This document shows, one piece after another, positions 24,731 through 32,260 of a stretch of DNA of 32,446 nucleotides; within the stretch, counting starts at the first letter, position 1, and each line of letters starts with the position of its first letter. The stretch comes from Bacteroidales bacterium (GTDB taxonomy: Bacteria; Bacteroidota; Bacteroidia; Bacteroidales; UBA932), in assembly GCA_024689525.1 (NCBI GenBank), contig JAILDI010000109.1:1-32446 (forward strand), given 5' to 3'. The notes beneath the pieces are model-generated. The model did not search any database. It worked only from the letters and a program-made list of their open reading frames with translations, and was not told the origin of the DNA. Position numbers and translations under genes: made by a program.

Positions 24731-24749
24731 ATCTTTTCCTTTTACACGG

Positions 24750-24757
24750 CAAAGATA
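24750..24757 (-). promoter_or_regulatory. -7 box of the AAA/DUF4143 gene
   Basis: On the minus strand TATCTTTG lies 19 bases before the ATG at 24730. The usual -33 position holds only TTCA, so the promoter may be weak or activator-dependent. Confidence 0.5.
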
Positions 24758-24762
24758 CGAAA

Positions 24763-24811
24763 CACTTTTGGAAAAGTGAAATTATTTATGAAAAACTATT
24801 TTGGAAAAGTG
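24763..24811. repeat. Palindromic direct repeats upstream of the AAA/DUF4143 gene
   Basis: TTTTGGAAAAGTG occurs at 24766-24778 and again at 24799-24811, 33 bases apart, about three helical turns. The first copy extends to the perfect palindrome CACTTTTGGAAAAGTG (24763-24778), sitting between the -7 and -33 positions. This looks like a two-site operator. Confidence 0.55.
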
Positions 24812-24821
24812 GAACTTTACC

Positions 24822-26531
24822 CTACTGCTTCGCGGCTTCCTCTTCCTCAAGCTTTGTGTAAGCCACTTTGCCGACGAGGGTTGTGGGGAGTGAGTCGCGG
24901 AACTCGTACTGGGCGGGAAGCGCATATTTGGCGATGTGCTTCTTGCAGTAGGCGCGGATTTCCTCCTCCATTTCGGGGGTTGCGGTGAAGCCGTCGCGGA
25001 GCACGATGAAGGCCTTAACCTTCTGCATCTTCAGGGGGTCCTTTATGCCGATGACGCAGCTGCGCTGCACAGCAGGATGACCCTCGATGATATTTTCGAG
25101 CTGCGAGGGATACACATTGTATCCGCTAGTTACGATCATTCTCTTGATGCGTTGCTTGAAGTAGATGAAGCCTTCGTCGTCCATCTTTCCAAGGTCGCCG
25201 GTGTGGAGCCAGGTGTGGCCGTCTTCGTGCACGCGCATGGTGTCCTTATTCTCCTGCTCGTGGCCGATGTAGCCTATCATCATCGACGGGCCGGTGAGGC
25301 AGATCTCACCCTCTTCGCCGTAAGGAAGCTCATCGCAGGTGCCGGGCTTGCAGATCTTGAAATAAGTATCCGGGAAAGGAATGCCGATGGAGCCCTCCTT
25401 CTCCTTATTATAAGGAGTAAGGCAGCAGGCCGTGACGCACTCAGTGGTGCCGTAGCCCTCGCGGACGCGGACACGCGCATTATGCTCCTTGAGGAAGGCG
25501 TCAAACTTCTTCTTCAGTTCGATGGTGAGCGAGTCGCCGCCGGAGAATACGCCGCGCAGGCAGCTCAGATCGGCCCCGTCCAGATAGCGGTTGCGGGTGA
25601 TGGCCTCGAACAGGGTGGGCACGCCGGCAATGTAGTTGGGCTTGGTCTTGCGGATGAGGTTGGCGTAGCTCTTCACGTTGAAACGGGGCACCAGGATGGA
25701 GGTTCCGCCGATGAACATAAGGGTGTGGATGCACACGCCCAAGCCGAAGCCGTGGAACACGGGCATAGCGGCCAGCATCTTGGAGTGACGAACCTCCTCG
25801 TTGGCCATATTGGCGGTTTGCCAGGCCAGGGCGTTGAAGTTAAGGTCGGACAGCATTATACCCTTGGTGGTACCTGTCGTGCCGCCGGAGAACAAAACAA
25901 CGGCCTCTGTGCGGTAGTCCTTCTTTGCCACATAATCGTCCGTCACGCTCTCCCCCATCGACATAAAGTCCTTCCAGACGATATCCTCCGGGAGCACCTT
26001 GGGGAATTTTCTTTCGGTGAGGAGTTTCTGGCCGATATTGAGGGGGAACTTGAGTTCGTCGGACACGCGGCATACCACGATCTTGCTCACGGGGCGCTGG
26101 CTGCGTACCTCCAGGAACTTGCCGTAGAACTGGTCAAGAGTAACCACGACGTCGCAACTTCCCTCGTTCATAAAGAACGTGAGTTCGGAAACGGCGCTCA
26201 GCGGATGAACCATCGTGGGAATTGCGCCGATTCGGTTAAGACCGTAAAGGCAGAAAACGGCCTGGGGCACATTGGGAAGGCATACCAGGACACGTACGCC
26301 GGGGCGGATGCCAAGGGCCCGGAAACTGCGGGCCACACGGTCGATTTCCTTTGCGAGACGGTTGTAACTCGTTGCCTTGCCCATGAAAGTGAGGGCGGCA
26401 AAATCCTTCTCTATGGCAGCCCTGTCAAGGACCGCCTCGGACATTGTCTTCTCGCTGTAGTCCAGATTGGGTGCAACCTCCCCATAGCTGCTGAGCCACG
26501 GGGCGGCGATATCGTTCATTGCGTATTTCAT
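24822..26531 (-). CDS. AMP-forming acyl-CoA synthetase / acyl-adenylate ligase
   Basis: ANL-superfamily enzyme of 569 residues that activates a carboxylic acid with ATP, usually to an acyl-CoA thioester. The P-loop-like A3 motif is LFSGGTTGTTKG, A5 is GYGTTE, A7 is HTGDLGKMDDEGFIYFKQR, and the C-terminal PTTLVGKVAYTKL carries the catalytic lysine. Length and motif spacing suit medium- or long-chain fatty acyl-CoA ligases, but chain length cannot be set. The ATG is one base after the stop of the acyltransferase-fold gene, so the pair is co-transcribed. This suggests that one protein may use the product of the other. Confidence 0.9.
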   Translation of the reverse strand: MKYAMNDIAAPWLSSYGEVAPNLDYSEKTMSEAVLDRAAIEKDFAALTFMGKATSYNRLAKEIDRVARSFRALGIRPGVRVLVCLPNVPQAVFCLYGLNRIGAIPTMVHPLSAVSELTFFMNEGSCDVVVTLDQFYGKFLEVRSQRPVSKIVVCRVSDELKFPLNIGQKLLTERKFPKVLPEDIVWKDFMSMGESVTDDYVAKKDYRTEAVVLFSGGTTGTTKGIMLSDLNFNALAWQTANMANEEVRHSKMLAAMPVFHGFGLGVCIHTLMFIGGTSILVPRFNVKSYANLIRKTKPNYIAGVPTLFEAITRNRYLDGADLSCLRGVFSGGDSLTIELKKKFDAFLKEHNARVRVREGYGTTECVTACCLTPYNKEKEGSIGIPFPDTYFKICKPGTCDELPYGEEGEICLTGPSMMIGYIGHEQENKDTMRVHEDGHTWLHTGDLGKMDDEGFIYFKQRIKRMIVTSGYNVYPSQLENIIEGHPAVQRSCVIGIKDPLKMQKVKAFIVLRDGFTATPEMEEEIRAYCKKHIAKYALPAQYEFRDSLPTTLVGKVAYTKLEEEEAAKQ

Positions 26532-26532
26532 C

Positions 26533-27417
26533 TTAGTCTATGTCGATAGGTTCGGCTGCAGGGAGGTCCAGCAGCTCCGGATTCTGGAAGATCTTGCGCA
26601 CCAGGCGGAGGGTCTTCGCGAAGTAGTAGCCATCGGCAATCCTCTCGTCGATGGTGAGGCCCATCTTAATCGAATTCCTGAGTTCGAATGTGCCGTCCTC
26701 GTTGAAATACGGAATCTTCTTCACTTCACCGATGGTGACGAAGAACGAGATGGTTCCGCAGTCGAAGAGGTGGTGATAGTCGGCATTCATCTTGATCGAC
26801 CCCAGGTTCGTGAGGTAGGCGCTGGAATATGTGGGATCGTCCTTCGCAAGGCTCTTGGGGTAGATTCCGTAGTACTCCATCTTCCTGAGGCTCCACGCCA
26901 TAAGACGGAAGAGCGGCCTGGGAAGGTAGCTGATCACCTTCAGAGCTGCATCCACGCCCATTTTGGTCGATGTTCCGCGCACGGTGGTGACCACCTTGTG
27001 CACATAGCTGTTGACCTGGTCGATGGGAGATCCGCCTTCGGGATCCAGGACGAATTTAGCCATCGCCTCTTCGGCATCGTCGCTGAACTGGCGCTTCACG
27101 TTGAAGGCCACCTGGATGGAGTCGCGCTCGAAGTAATGGCCGCCGGCGATGAAGTAGTTCATCTTGGGGCGCAGCAGGATGGCCTTTGCTATTGCCGCTG
27201 TGATGAAGTGGAACCAGGTATATTTGAATTCCGGATTTTCTGCATTCTTCTTTGCCAGGAACTTGTCGACTTCAGTAAGGTCGAACGTTTCTCCAAGCAC
27301 TGCCTCGTTTGCTGTTCTGCGACCGAAAATATAGGGCATCATAATGTGTACCGGATCCAGTCCGCGGAGGCGGTATCCATCCCAACGGTCGCCCAAACGC
27401 TTCTTTCTTTGGGTCAT
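26533..27417 (-). CDS. 2-oxoacid dehydrogenase acyltransferase (CAT/E2) fold protein with altered catalytic motif
   Basis: Protein of 294 residues matching the catalytic domain of E2 and chloramphenicol acetyltransferases, with no lipoyl or subunit-binding domain. The C-terminal part aligns clearly: YLTNLGSIKMN, FFVTIGEVKK and LTIDERIADGYYFA. In E2 enzymes the last motif reads DHRxxDG, with His as the catalytic base. Here Glu 258 replaces His while Asp 262 and Gly 263 remain. The protein may therefore be a non-acetylating relative, or use other residues such as HH 215-216. It is the first gene of a two-gene operon with the acyl-CoA ligase and is divergent from the 27480 gene. Confidence 0.8.
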   Translation of the reverse strand: MTQRKKRLGDRWDGYRLRGLDPVHIMMPYIFGRRTANEAVLGETFDLTEVDKFLAKKNAENPEFKYTWFHFITAAIAKAILLRPKMNYFIAGGHYFERDSIQVAFNVKRQFSDDAEEAMAKFVLDPEGGSPIDQVNSYVHKVVTTVRGTSTKMGVDAALKVISYLPRPLFRLMAWSLRKMEYYGIYPKSLAKDDPTYSSAYLTNLGSIKMNADYHHLFDCGTISFFVTIGEVKKIPYFNEDGTFELRNSIKMGLTIDERIADGYYFAKTLRLVRKIFQNPELLDLPAAEPIDID

Positions 27418-27445
27418 TTTTTCAAGTTTTAGGTTTTAGCAGCCG

Positions 27446-27473
27446 CAAATTTACAAAAAAATTCTTATATTTG
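27446..27473. promoter_or_regulatory. Divergent -7 boxes between the acyltransferase-fold and 27480 genes
   Basis: TAAATTTG on the minus strand (27446-27453) lies 28 bases before the ATG at 27417. TATATTTG on the plus strand (27466-27473) lies 6 bases before the ATG at 27480. The two boxes are 12 bases apart; neither has a clear -33 element. Confidence 0.55.
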
Positions 27474-27479
27474 CGTGCT

Positions 27480-27944
27480 ATGGAAGACTATTCACTGGAT
27501 TCTGAAAAGGTCTACTTCTCGGAAGACCTTCTCACATTGCCGCGTGAAGACGGCACTCCCGAGACGCTCCGCGTCGGGGAGTGGGTATCCCGTGAACCCG
27601 TGCGCATCCACAAGATGATAGTCCGTGAAAAAGTGCTCAAGGTGGACCAGCTGGAAGTTTTCACTCCCCTGGTGTCAAAACTCCGCAGGGCGGATTACGA
27701 GTACTACCGCCGCATCACCGGCCTTAATATGACCATAGACTTCCCCGGCTACTCTGCCAGCATCCTCGCCAGGATCCCGTTCGACACGGACCCTGTGGGG
27801 TTCTACAAATGGTGGCGCAAGGGCAAGCACGAGCACATCGTGTATCTGGGCCCCGCCTACCAGTACAAGCTGTTCCAGAAGGTGGCCTCAATGGAGCCCA
27901 AGGTAATCCTGAAGAAGGATCTGGACTTCGTAAAGAATTTCTGA
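27480..27944 (+). CDS. Conserved-looking hypothetical protein of 154 residues
   Basis: I do not recognise a family. The product is soluble, without signal peptide or membrane segment, and mixed in charge. Possible core features are RVGEWVSREPVRIHKMIVREKV, RRADYEYYRRITGLN and FYKWWRKGKHEH, the last strongly aromatic and basic, so nucleic-acid contact is possible but unproven. The start is the ATG 6 bases after a TATATTTG box. tcdA follows after 19 bases, and codon use resembles its neighbours, so it is very probably a real gene in one operon with tcdA and the glutaminyl cyclase gene. Confidence 0.72.
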   Translation: MEDYSLDSEKVYFSEDLLTLPREDGTPETLRVGEWVSREPVRIHKMIVREKVLKVDQLEVFTPLVSKLRRADYEYYRRITGLNMTIDFPGYSASILARIPFDTDPVGFYKWWRKGKHEHIVYLGPAYQYKLFQKVASMEPKVILKKDLDFVKNF

Positions 27945-27963
27945 GAACACTCTCCCCTGCCTG

Positions 27964-28668
27964 ATGAACCTTGAACGTGCAGAACTGGTGCTTGGAGATG
28001 CCGTAATGCAGCGGCTGCGCTCCACCCGCGTGATTCTGTTCGGCGTGGGCGGCGTAGGCGGCTGGTGTGCGGAAGCACTCGTCCGCAGCGGCTTGGGAAA
28101 CATCACCATCGTGGACCACGACACAGTGGCCCCCCACAACGTAAACCGCCAGGTGATGGCCCTGTACAGCACCATCGGCCGACCGAAGGTGGAGGTGCTC
28201 CGGGAAAGGCTCCTGGACATCAACCCGGAGGCCAGCGTAACCGCCCTCCAGCGCCGCTACGACAGGGATGAAGGCGACGTCTTCGGCCTTGGCGATTATG
28301 ACTATATTGTCGATGCCATCGACTCCCTCAAGGACAAGATAAGCCTCATCGCGGAAGGAAGCCGCAGCAGTGCCCGGATGTTCTCGTCGATGGGCGCCGC
28401 CTGCAAGCTGGACCCCACCCGCATCCGCGTCTCCGAGTTCTGGGAAGTGCGCGGCTGCCCCCTGGGCTCCGCCCTCCGCAAAAAGATGCGCCAGACCAAG
28501 GTGACCACGGTGAATCCCGTCACCTGCGTGTACAGCGACGAACTCATCCCCAACAAGTGGAAAGACGGCGACGAAGGCCGTCCCAACGGCAGCCTCGTCA
28601 CCGTAACCGCCGCTTTCGGTCTCACCATCGCAAGCCTTATCATTCAAGACATTATGAATCATGAATAA
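27964..28668 (+). CDS. tcdA: tRNA threonylcarbamoyladenosine dehydratase (TcdA/CsdL)
   Basis: E1-like (ThiF/MoeB superfamily) enzyme that uses ATP to cyclise t6A37 of tRNA to ct6A. The 234-residue protein has the nucleotide-binding VILFGVGGVGGW (Gly 27-33). The downstream VDHDTVAPHNVNRQ and YIVDAIDSLKDK are typical of the superfamily, and the short length without a ubiquitin-like partner next door fits TcdA rather than ThiF or MoeB. The last eight bases overlap the glutaminyl cyclase gene. A second t6A enzyme, TrmO, is encoded elsewhere in the window. Confidence 0.92.
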   Translation: MNLERAELVLGDAVMQRLRSTRVILFGVGGVGGWCAEALVRSGLGNITIVDHDTVAPHNVNRQVMALYSTIGRPKVEVLRERLLDINPEASVTALQRRYDRDEGDVFGLGDYDYIVDAIDSLKDKISLIAEGSRSSARMFSSMGAACKLDPTRIRVSEFWEVRGCPLGSALRKKMRQTKVTTVNPVTCVYSDELIPNKWKDGDEGRPNGSLVTVTAAFGLTIASLIIQDIMNHE

Positions 28669-29407
28669 ATCCGTCATACTACTTCTGACCCTGCTCGTTT
28701 CCTGTGGAGCTCCCGCCCTGCAGGAGTACCGTCTGGAGGTACTCAACACCTACCCCCACGACACCGAAGCCTACACCCAGGGACTGTTCTTCCACAACGG
28801 GAAATTGTACGAGAGCACGGGCCAGTACGGCACCAGTTCCCTCCGGATAGTGAACTACGAAACCGGCGAGCCAGAAACCAGCGTGAACATCGGCGAATCA
28901 TACTTCATCGAAGGCTCCGTAGTGTTCGACGACCAGCTGTACGTCCTCACCTGGACCAACCACGTCGTATTCCTGTACGACAAAGACTCTCTCCGGTACA
29001 ACGCCACCAAAGGCTACGGCCGCCAGGGCTGGGGCCTCACCACCGACGGCACGCAGCTCATCGCCAGCGACGGCACCTCCTCCCTCTTCTTCATGGACAA
29101 GGACCTTCACGTTCAGCGCCGCCTCAAAGTAACCATGAACAAACGCCCCGTCTACTACCTGAACGAACTCGAATGGATTGACGGAAAAATCTGGGCAAAC
29201 GTCTACACGAAGGACTACATCGTGATCGTAAACCCTGAAACCGGCATCGTAGAGGGCAGGGTGGACTGTACCGGCCTCCTCCCCCACTCCGAATACACCA
29301 ACACCACCGATGTCCTCAACGGCATCGCCATCGACGACAACGGCCGCATCTTCCTAACCGGCAAGAACTGGCCGCACTTATATGAAGTAAAACTTAAAAA
29401 GAAATAA
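28661..29407 (+). CDS. Glutaminyl-peptide cyclotransferase (plant/bacterial QC type), lipoprotein
   Basis: Converts N-terminal glutamine of proteins to pyroglutamate. The 248-residue protein has a lipobox LLVSC (Cys about 15), so it should be anchored in the envelope and face the periplasm or surface. The family signature is clear: YPHDTEAYTQGLFFHNGKLYESTGQYGTSSLR, then repeated beta-propeller strands including GWGLTTDGTQLIASDG and LNELEWIDGKIWANVY. It ends 85 bases before the TonB-dependent receptor start, with the TPP riboswitch in between. In Bacteroidetes many exported proteins gain an N-terminal Gln after signal cleavage (several here end in AQ), which fits a periplasmic cyclase. Confidence 0.92.
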   Translation: MNKSVILLLTLLVSCGAPALQEYRLEVLNTYPHDTEAYTQGLFFHNGKLYESTGQYGTSSLRIVNYETGEPETSVNIGESYFIEGSVVFDDQLYVLTWTNHVVFLYDKDSLRYNATKGYGRQGWGLTTDGTQLIASDGTSSLFFMDKDLHVQRRLKVTMNKRPVYYLNELEWIDGKIWANVYTKDYIVIVNPETGIVEGRVDCTGLLPHSEYTNTTDVLNGIAIDDNGRIFLTGKNWPHLYEVKLKKK

Positions 29408-29413
29408 TATACA

Positions 29414-29490
29414 TTATCGGGGTATCGGGCATTGCCCGGTTGAGAGCATACCCGCAGAACCTGATGCGGTTCATACCGCCGGAGGAAAGA
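29414..29490 (+). ncRNA. TPP riboswitch (THI element)
   Basis: Thiamine pyrophosphate aptamer. P2 pairs GGGTAT (29420-29425) with ATACCC (29448-29453). P3 pairs CGGGC with GCCCG (29426-29430, 29434-29438). The conserved TGAGA (29441-29445), ACCTGAT (29459-29465) and P5 GCGGT/ACCGC with CATACC follow. The 3' strand GGAGGAAAG (29481-29489) is both part of the aptamer end and a good Shine-Dalgarno site 6-8 bases before the ATG. Bound TPP should therefore block translation directly. Confidence 0.93.
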
Positions 29491-29492
29491 TT

Positions 29493-31682
29493 ATGAAAAA
29501 ACTTTTACTGATTGCAGTGCTTGCGGCACTGCCTCTATGCGCAGGTGCGCAGGAATTCATCGAAGATCGGCTGGATTCAGCCGTGGTATCGGCCACAAGG
29601 GCCGGGGCATCCACACCGGTAACCCACACATCCGTGGACAAATCGGAGCTCCGCAGCTCCAACCCCATCAACTCACTTCCAATGACGCTCAGCCTCCTCC
29701 CCTCGGTTGTCACCTACAACGAAGGCGGAACGGGCCTCGGCAACTCCGCAATGACAATCCGCGGCGTCAAGGGCTCGCAAATCAACGTCACCCTCAACGG
29801 CATCACCCTTAACGACGCTGAAAGCCAGGAGGTGTTCTGGGTGAACATCCCCGCCCTCACCAGCCTGATTTCCAACGTGCAGGTCCAACGCGGCCTGGGC
29901 ACATCGGCCAGCGGTGCAGGCGCTTTCGGCGCCAGCATCAATATGAACACAGCCTTTGTCACGAAGGATCCCTTCGGCGCCATCGACCTTTCATATGGCT
30001 CGTATAACACCCTCATCACCACACTTGCCGCCGGAACGGGGCTTACCAAGAAGGGCCTTTACGCCAGCGCCGCCTATTCCTACGGCAACACGGACGGATA
30101 TATCCGCAACGCCTGGGTGCACAGCCAGTCGGCCTTCGTCACCCTGGGATGGCTCAATGCGACTAACTCCCTGCGCTTCACCTACCTTATGGGCGACCAG
30201 CACAGCGGCATCACCTGGGACGGCATCGACCTGGAAAAATACTACGAAGACCGCCGCTACAACGGCGCCGGCAAGTACAAGGACGAGGACGGCAATACCT
30301 GCTATTACGACAATCAGTCCGACAACTACGCCCAGCACCACTTCCAGCTGAACTACACCCACGCCTTCTCCAGCGCCCTCACCTGGACGAGCACCGTGAA
30401 CTACACCCGCGGCGACGGCTATGACGAGTACTACAAGACCGGCAAGACACTGGCCGATTACGGAATCAACTCCGACGCGAAAAGCGACATCATCTACCGC
30501 AAGTGCATGGACAACAACCTGTGGGTCCTGAGCAGCGACCTGAGTTATAAGAGCCGTGCACTGGATGTCACCGGCGGCGTATATGCATCGACCTATTTCG
30601 GAGGGCACTGGGGCGACATACTCTGGGCCAAGGCCCTTGGCGAAGACTTCGACTATTCCAACGACCTCTGGTACGGCTACAAAGGACGGAAGAATGACGT
30701 CAGCCTCTTTGCGCGCGCAGAATATCGGCCCCTGGACTGGCTCACGGCATATATCGACCTTCAAGGAAGGCTGGTCACCTACAACCTCATGGGCACCGAC
30801 GACGATTGGCTGAGCTACGGCGGAGAGCCCTCTGACATGCTCATATATGATGAGAAATGGCCCTTCTTCAACCCCCGCGCCGGCGTCTCCGCCACTTTCG
30901 GCAACAATATGCTCTACAGCTCGGTTGCCATGGGCCACCGTGAGCCCGGACGCAGCGACATCAAGGAGAACATCAAGGGCACTCTCTCCCCCATCGTCCC
31001 GGAAGAAATGGTGGACATCGAGGCGGGGTGGCGATACAGCGGGAAGGCCATATCGGCCAGCGCCAATATATATTTAATGGAATACCGCAATATGCTGCTG
31101 GAGACCGGAAAGCTCTCCTCCAGCGGCTATGCAATTAAGGAGAATGTCGACAGGGCCTGGAGGCGCGGAATCGAGCTCGCCGCGGCCTGGAAGGCTCTCC
31201 CCTGGTTAAGGGCCGATGCCAACGCCACCTTCTCCATCAACCAGATTGCCGATTACACCTCCTACGTGGCCTACGACGACTATTCGCCCCGCACCTTCCC
31301 CGTGCACTATGGCAAGACCACGATGCTGATGTCTCCCTCCGTCATCGGTATGGCCAGGCTCACTGCCACGCCCTGGAAGGGCGGCTCCGTTGTCCTTAGC
31401 GGCAAGTACGTTGGCAAACAGTTCATCGACAACAGCGCCAGCGACGAAATGGCAATCCCCGCCTACTTCGTGGCCGATGCCTCCGTTCGCCAGGGCTTCA
31501 CCCTGTGGAAAGTCCCCTTCACGGCGGGCGTCTTCGTGAACAACCTATTTAATAATATGTATTATGCATCAGGCTGGAGATGGGAATCTTACAATGAAGC
31601 CACAGGCGTCGTTACACGCGGGATTGGCGTATATCCCCAGGCCCCGATTAACATAATACTAAAGATTAGCGCTAGTTTTTAA
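29493..31682 (+). CDS. TonB-dependent receptor, probable thiamine (or precursor) outer-membrane transporter
   Basis: Outer-membrane receptor of 729 residues without an N-terminal carboxypeptidase-like domain. The signal peptide covers 1-19 (ending AGAQ), and the plug follows directly (LDSAVVSATRAG, MTIRGVKGSQINVTLNGITLNDAESQ, VQVQRGLGTSASGAGAFGASINM). The barrel ends in INIILKISASF. The TPP riboswitch in its leader indicates that it imports thiamine or a thiamine compound, as known for TonB receptors under THI elements in Bacteroidetes. Inner-membrane partners such as PnuT and a thiamine kinase are not next to it; the following genes are a small RNA candidate and rnpB. Unusually for this window it uses a strong Shine-Dalgarno site. 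Confidence 0.92.
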   Translation: MKKLLLIAVLAALPLCAGAQEFIEDRLDSAVVSATRAGASTPVTHTSVDKSELRSSNPINSLPMTLSLLPSVVTYNEGGTGLGNSAMTIRGVKGSQINVTLNGITLNDAESQEVFWVNIPALTSLISNVQVQRGLGTSASGAGAFGASINMNTAFVTKDPFGAIDLSYGSYNTLITTLAAGTGLTKKGLYASAAYSYGNTDGYIRNAWVHSQSAFVTLGWLNATNSLRFTYLMGDQHSGITWDGIDLEKYYEDRRYNGAGKYKDEDGNTCYYDNQSDNYAQHHFQLNYTHAFSSALTWTSTVNYTRGDGYDEYYKTGKTLADYGINSDAKSDIIYRKCMDNNLWVLSSDLSYKSRALDVTGGVYASTYFGGHWGDILWAKALGEDFDYSNDLWYGYKGRKNDVSLFARAEYRPLDWLTAYIDLQGRLVTYNLMGTDDDWLSYGGEPSDMLIYDEKWPFFNPRAGVSATFGNNMLYSSVAMGHREPGRSDIKENIKGTLSPIVPEEMVDIEAGWRYSGKAISASANIYLMEYRNMLLETGKLSSSGYAIKENVDRAWRRGIELAAAWKALPWLRADANATFSINQIADYTSYVAYDDYSPRTFPVHYGKTTMLMSPSVIGMARLTATPWKGGSVVLSGKYVGKQFIDNSASDEMAIPAYFVADASVRQGFTLWKVPFTAGVFVNNLFNNMYYASGWRWESYNEATGVVTRGIGVYPQAPINIILKISASF

Positions 31683-31716
31683 ATAATTTTATTAATACTG
31701 ATAAAGTTTAAAATAT

Positions 31717-31747
31717 TTTGCAAGAATAAAAACTTTGTTTATATTTG
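31717..31747 (+). promoter_or_regulatory. Strong promoter of the small RNA candidate
   Basis: TTTG (31717-31720), 19 bases, TATATTTG (31740-31747): one of the best consensus matches in the window, yet no start codon with a sensible reading frame follows. Confidence 0.7.
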
Positions 31748-31752
31748 CACTC

Positions 31753-31890
31753 ACTTACTCTAGCTACTAAAGAAGACCTTCTTCGATAAGGTAATACACT
31801 ACTAACTAACCAGGTTAATGGCCCGCAGTGATGCAGGCCATTAAACATATATGGAAACGGCCTGTCCGCAGTGGACAGGCCGTTATTGTT
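31753..31890 (+). ncRNA. Candidate structured small RNA between the receptor gene and rnpB
   Basis: From the promoter at 31717-31747 a transcript of about 138 bases is predicted. It has an unstructured CTAACTAACC-type linker and a small stem ACCTT/AAGGT near 31772-31790. A hairpin TTAATGGCC/GGCCATTAA (31815-31844) has an inner GCA/TGC closing a GTGA (GNRA) loop. A perfect 12-bp hairpin AACGGCCTGTCC/GGACAGGCCGTT (31856-31884), followed by TATTGTT, can act as terminator. No plausible coding frame is present. It is convergent with rnpB. I do not recognise it as a known RNA family. Confidence 0.5.
31856..31884. terminator. Perfect hairpin shared by the small RNA candidate and rnpB
   Basis: AACGGCCTGTCC pairs with GGACAGGCCGTT around a 5-base loop. 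It lies 7 bases beyond the rnpB 3' end and at the 3' end of the rightward RNA candidate, so it could terminate both. The rightward tail TATTGTT is U-rich; the leftward one is not. Confidence 0.6.
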
Positions 31891-32210
31891 AAAGGCGGGG
31901 CCGTAAGCCGGGTTCTGTTTTTGAATCTGCCATTTATCTGGCGCAACCTACCCCCTGGCATCGGGCGGGCAGCCCTCATCTGCCAGTATATTTGGTCTTG
32001 CAGGCCCGGGTGCCGTACCCGTCGGGCGTCGCCGCCGCGGCGTCGTGAGCTCTTGCCTCGCGTTTTCACCCTTACCCTATCGGGCGGTTGTTTTCTGTTA
32101 CGGCCTCCTGAAGATTACTCCCCACTGTGCTTTCCACAGCCGGGTGCCCTGCCCTGCCCGGACTTTCCTCACCCCGCTTGAACGGAGCGCGACAGATCGT
32201 CCCACCTTAA
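31891..32210 (-). ncRNA. rnpB: RNase P RNA, class A
   Basis: Catalytic RNA that removes 5' leaders from pre-tRNAs. On the minus strand the universal P4 strand GAGGAAAGTCCGGGC and the 3' consensus ACAGAACCCGGCTTACGG are present. The AGGGTGAAAA and GAGGCAAGAGCTCAC core segments and a GGGGGTAGGTTG tRNA 3'-end binding loop lie in the right order. P1 forms between AAGGTGGG at the 5' end and CCCGCCTT at the 3' end, which sets the boundaries to within a few bases. Length is about 320. A TACCTTTG promoter box (32221-32228) precedes it. Confidence 0.96.
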
Positions 32211-32220
32211 ATCAGGGTTG

Positions 32221-32228
32221 CAAAGGTA
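32221..32228 (-). promoter_or_regulatory. -7 box of rnpB
   Basis: On the minus strand TACCTTTG fits TAnnTTTG and ends about 11-13 bases before the predicted rnpB 5' end. A -33 TTTG at the usual distance is not evident. Confidence 0.5.
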
Positions 32229-32260
32229 CAAATTTTATTGCAAATGTCACGTTATTGTTT

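Noticed and set aside
24936..26549. 537-codon plus-strand frame opposite the acyl-CoA ligase.
   Set aside because: Mirror frame of a conserved enzyme; composition typical of antisense artefacts.
7579..28668. Functional link between trmO and tcdA because both act on t6A37.
   Set aside because: They are about 20 kb apart in unrelated operons, so co-location in the window is probably chance.
31815..32181. Open frames on both strands over the rnpB region.
   Set aside because: The sequence is RNase P RNA with universal conserved segments; frames there are coincidental.
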